Of a stretch of 23,434 bases of DNA, positions 22,090-23,434 are shown piece by piece. The position numbers and the translations under genes are program-made. The notes below the pieces were generated by a model, which searched no databases, was not told the DNA's origin, and saw only the letters and a program-made list of their open reading frames with translations. Numbering within the stretch: position 1 is the first letter of the stretch; the number at the start of each line of letters is the position of its first letter. Source of the DNA: JAICYJ01 sp036263035 (lineage in GTDB: Bacteria > Actinomycetota > Thermoleophilia > Gaiellales > JAICJC01); the NCBI GenBank assembly GCA_036263035.1, contig DATAHR010000177.1, forward strand, positions 1-23,434, written 5' to 3'.

Positions 22090-23434
22090 TCAGTGCGGGA
22101 GCACCGCGGTGTGCTGCATGCGCACGGACTGGAGGCGCCATGGCGAAAGTCCCAGCTGGCGCAGGATGGTCGGCGCGATCTGCGTCGTCTCGACCTGGGT
22201 CTGGACGCTCATGTGGCCGTAGCCGCGGCCCATGACCAGGATCGGCACGTGGCGATCCTGCACGCCGGCGCCACCGTGCTCCGCGATCTTCGAGGTGCCG
22301 CCGGTGTAGACGACCCCGTGCTGGACGATCCCGACCAGATCGGGCACACGATCATCACCGGCGTGAACGCCGAAGAACGCCGGGCCCCAGGCGACACGGC
22401 TGAGGCCGGAGGCATGGAAGCCGATCGGGTTTCCGGCGTAGTCCGTGGCAGCGCCCGCCGATGCCGGCTGCCCGAAGTGCAGCAGGAAGCTCCGCGCGAA
22501 GCGCACCGCGTTGGCGGAGCGATCGGTCAGCCAGATATACATGGAGTCGTCGTCACTGGCCGCCGCGACCAGCTGGCCGGAGTGCCCGTGTGCCATCCAG
22601 GCCGCGTCGAGGGCGTCCAGGATGACGCCGTCGTCGATCCGCTTCAGGGCCGTCGTCTCGATGGGAGACTGCCCGTGCTTGGCGGACAGGATGACGGTGG
22701 TGCTGTCGAGCAGGTGCCGCTCGCGCAGGGTGGAGACCATCCTGCCGATCGACCGGTCGACGAAGCCGAGCGCATCGCGCAGCACTGGGCCGGGCACCCA
22801 AGCTCCTCCACGCCGGACGTAGCCGCCGCGCTGCTCGACCCCGTTGATGGGCGATTCGGGCAGCTTCTCCGCGGTCGACACGGACTGGAAGTTCATGCCG
22901 AACAGCGCCGGGGTTCCCACGCGCACCGTGCCGCTGTGATCCCAGCCGCGGATCTCGTTCAGGATCGCGGTGACCTTGATGCCGTCGTAGAACTGCGTGT
23001 CGCGGTTGTTCTTCGTCCAGTCGTCCCCGGGGCCGCCGGGAAGCGTCGGGTCGGTCACCGAGCTGTTGATCTCGGGCGTGAACAGGTCGTCGACGTGCAC
23101 GCCGCCGGAGCCGTTGACGACGTCGTAGGCCGGATGCTTGTCCGACCAGGCGGTGCGCAGCCCGGCGTTGTGGGCCACCCCGAACACCGTGTTCACCCGC
23201 AGGTACTGATGCGGGTAGACCGGTCGGCAGGTGGCCGGTGAGATGGGAAGAGCAGCCCGGTTGATCATGTGCGCCTCGACGGCCAGGAGCGCTCCGGGCA
23301 GGTGAAGGACGCTCCCGGGAAGGCCGGGATACAGGTTGGGCAGGCCGTAGCCGGCGTCGATGGAGTCGGGGTTCTGGTCGAGGCTCTCGTCGTACGCGAC
23401 GACGGTACCCAGGCCGGTCTGCTGGCCGGGGGTG
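22090..23434 (-). CDS. Alkaline-phosphatase-superfamily (phosphodiesterase-like) protein, 5' end outside window
   Basis: At least 447 residues are visible. The frame stays open through the right edge, and the 55 codons upstream of the internal ATG at 23268 continue the same kind of protein (SLDQNPDSIDAGYGLPNLYP), so that ATG is not the start. Recognisable elements are YDGIKVTAILNEIRGWDHSG, PALFGMNFQSVSTAEK, VDRSIGRMVSTLRERHLLDS and SAKHGQSPIE, then HVPILVMG and IAPTILRQLGL close to the end. These are typical of the nucleotide pyrophosphatase/phosphodiesterase branch of the superfamily, in which KHG replaces the more common DHG metal motif. The nucleophile and the first metal ligands lie upstream of the window. 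A secreted phosphohydrolase is probable, but the signal peptide cannot be seen. It is convergent with the COG4280 pair and shares its terminator. Confidence 0.85.
   Translation of the reverse strand, partial: TPGQQTGLGTVVAYDESLDQNPDSIDAGYGLPNLYPGLPGSVLHLPGALLAVEAHMINRAALPISPATCRPVYPHQYLRVNTVFGVAHNAGLRTAWSDKHPAYDVVNGSGGVHVDDLFTPEINSSVTDPTLPGGPGDDWTKNNRDTQFYDGIKVTAILNEIRGWDHSGTVRVGTPALFGMNFQSVSTAEKLPESPINGVEQRGGYVRRGGAWVPGPVLRDALGFVDRSIGRMVSTLRERHLLDSTTVILSAKHGQSPIETTALKRIDDGVILDALDAAWMAHGHSGQLVAAASDDDSMYIWLTDRSANAVRFARSFLLHFGQPASAGAATDYAGNPIGFHASGLSRVAWGPAFFGVHAGDDRVPDLVGIVQHGVVYTGGTSKIAEHGGAGVQDRHVPILVMGRGYGHMSVQTQVETTQIAPTILRQLGLSPWRLQSVRMQHTAVLPH

Overview
This is a gene-dense, GC-rich bacterial chromosome segment (about 70% GC by eye). 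A Gram-positive-type LexA box stands in front of dinB. Many start codons sit 6-7 nt downstream of a TANNNT -10 element, which implies leaderless mRNAs. Together with short ATGA/GTGA overlaps and LuxR-ATPase, ABC-2 and COG4280-type genes, this fits a high-GC actinobacterium. A Thermoleophilia-like lineage (Gaiellales/Solirubrobacterales) is my best guess, but that placement is inference. I see no tRNA, rRNA, CRISPR, transposon or phage gene. The window looks like ordinary chromosome rather than a genomic island.

Left part (1-12043), all on the minus strand: the 5' part of a metallo-beta-lactamase-fold protein cut by the window edge; a cytosolic prolyl oligopeptidase with the full Ser554/Asp637/His671 triad; DNA polymerase IV (dinB) under an SOS box; a 911-residue STAND-type LuxR regulator; an S33 prolyl aminopeptidase-like hydrolase; a YihY/BrkB membrane protein; a glutaredoxin-like/GNAT fusion; a secreted Asp-box (BNR) protein; and a 59-residue helix-turn-helix protein. 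Most look like single transcription units, and several are followed by strong GC hairpins.

Middle (12097-16390), plus strand: a D-aminoacylase-like amidohydrolase, divergent from the small HTH gene across only 53 bp, then a two-gene unit of a family-3 solute-binding lipoprotein and a CPA2 cation/proton antiporter separated by 1 nt. No ABC permease or ATPase accompanies the binding protein. The antiporter gene ends head-on against the next minus-strand operon, the two stop codons sharing a CTAG.

Right part: a five-gene minus-strand operon (21007 to 16387) of a membrane-anchored LolA/RseB-like protein and two ATPase/ABC-2 permease pairs, the last four genes joined by 4-nt overlaps. Divergent from it, a COG4280-type membrane protein with two ExxE motifs overlaps a 63-residue two-helix membrane protein. 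A 13-bp hairpin separates this pair from a convergent alkaline-phosphatase-superfamily gene that runs off the right edge.

The items most worth following are the leaderless-start signature repeated at seven genes, the Grx-GNAT fusion, the LolA-like/dual-ABC operon, a 12-bp promoter motif shared by that operon and the BNR gene, the SBP-antiporter pair, and the amidohydrolase with altered metal ligands. I found no convincing wholly new multi-gene system.
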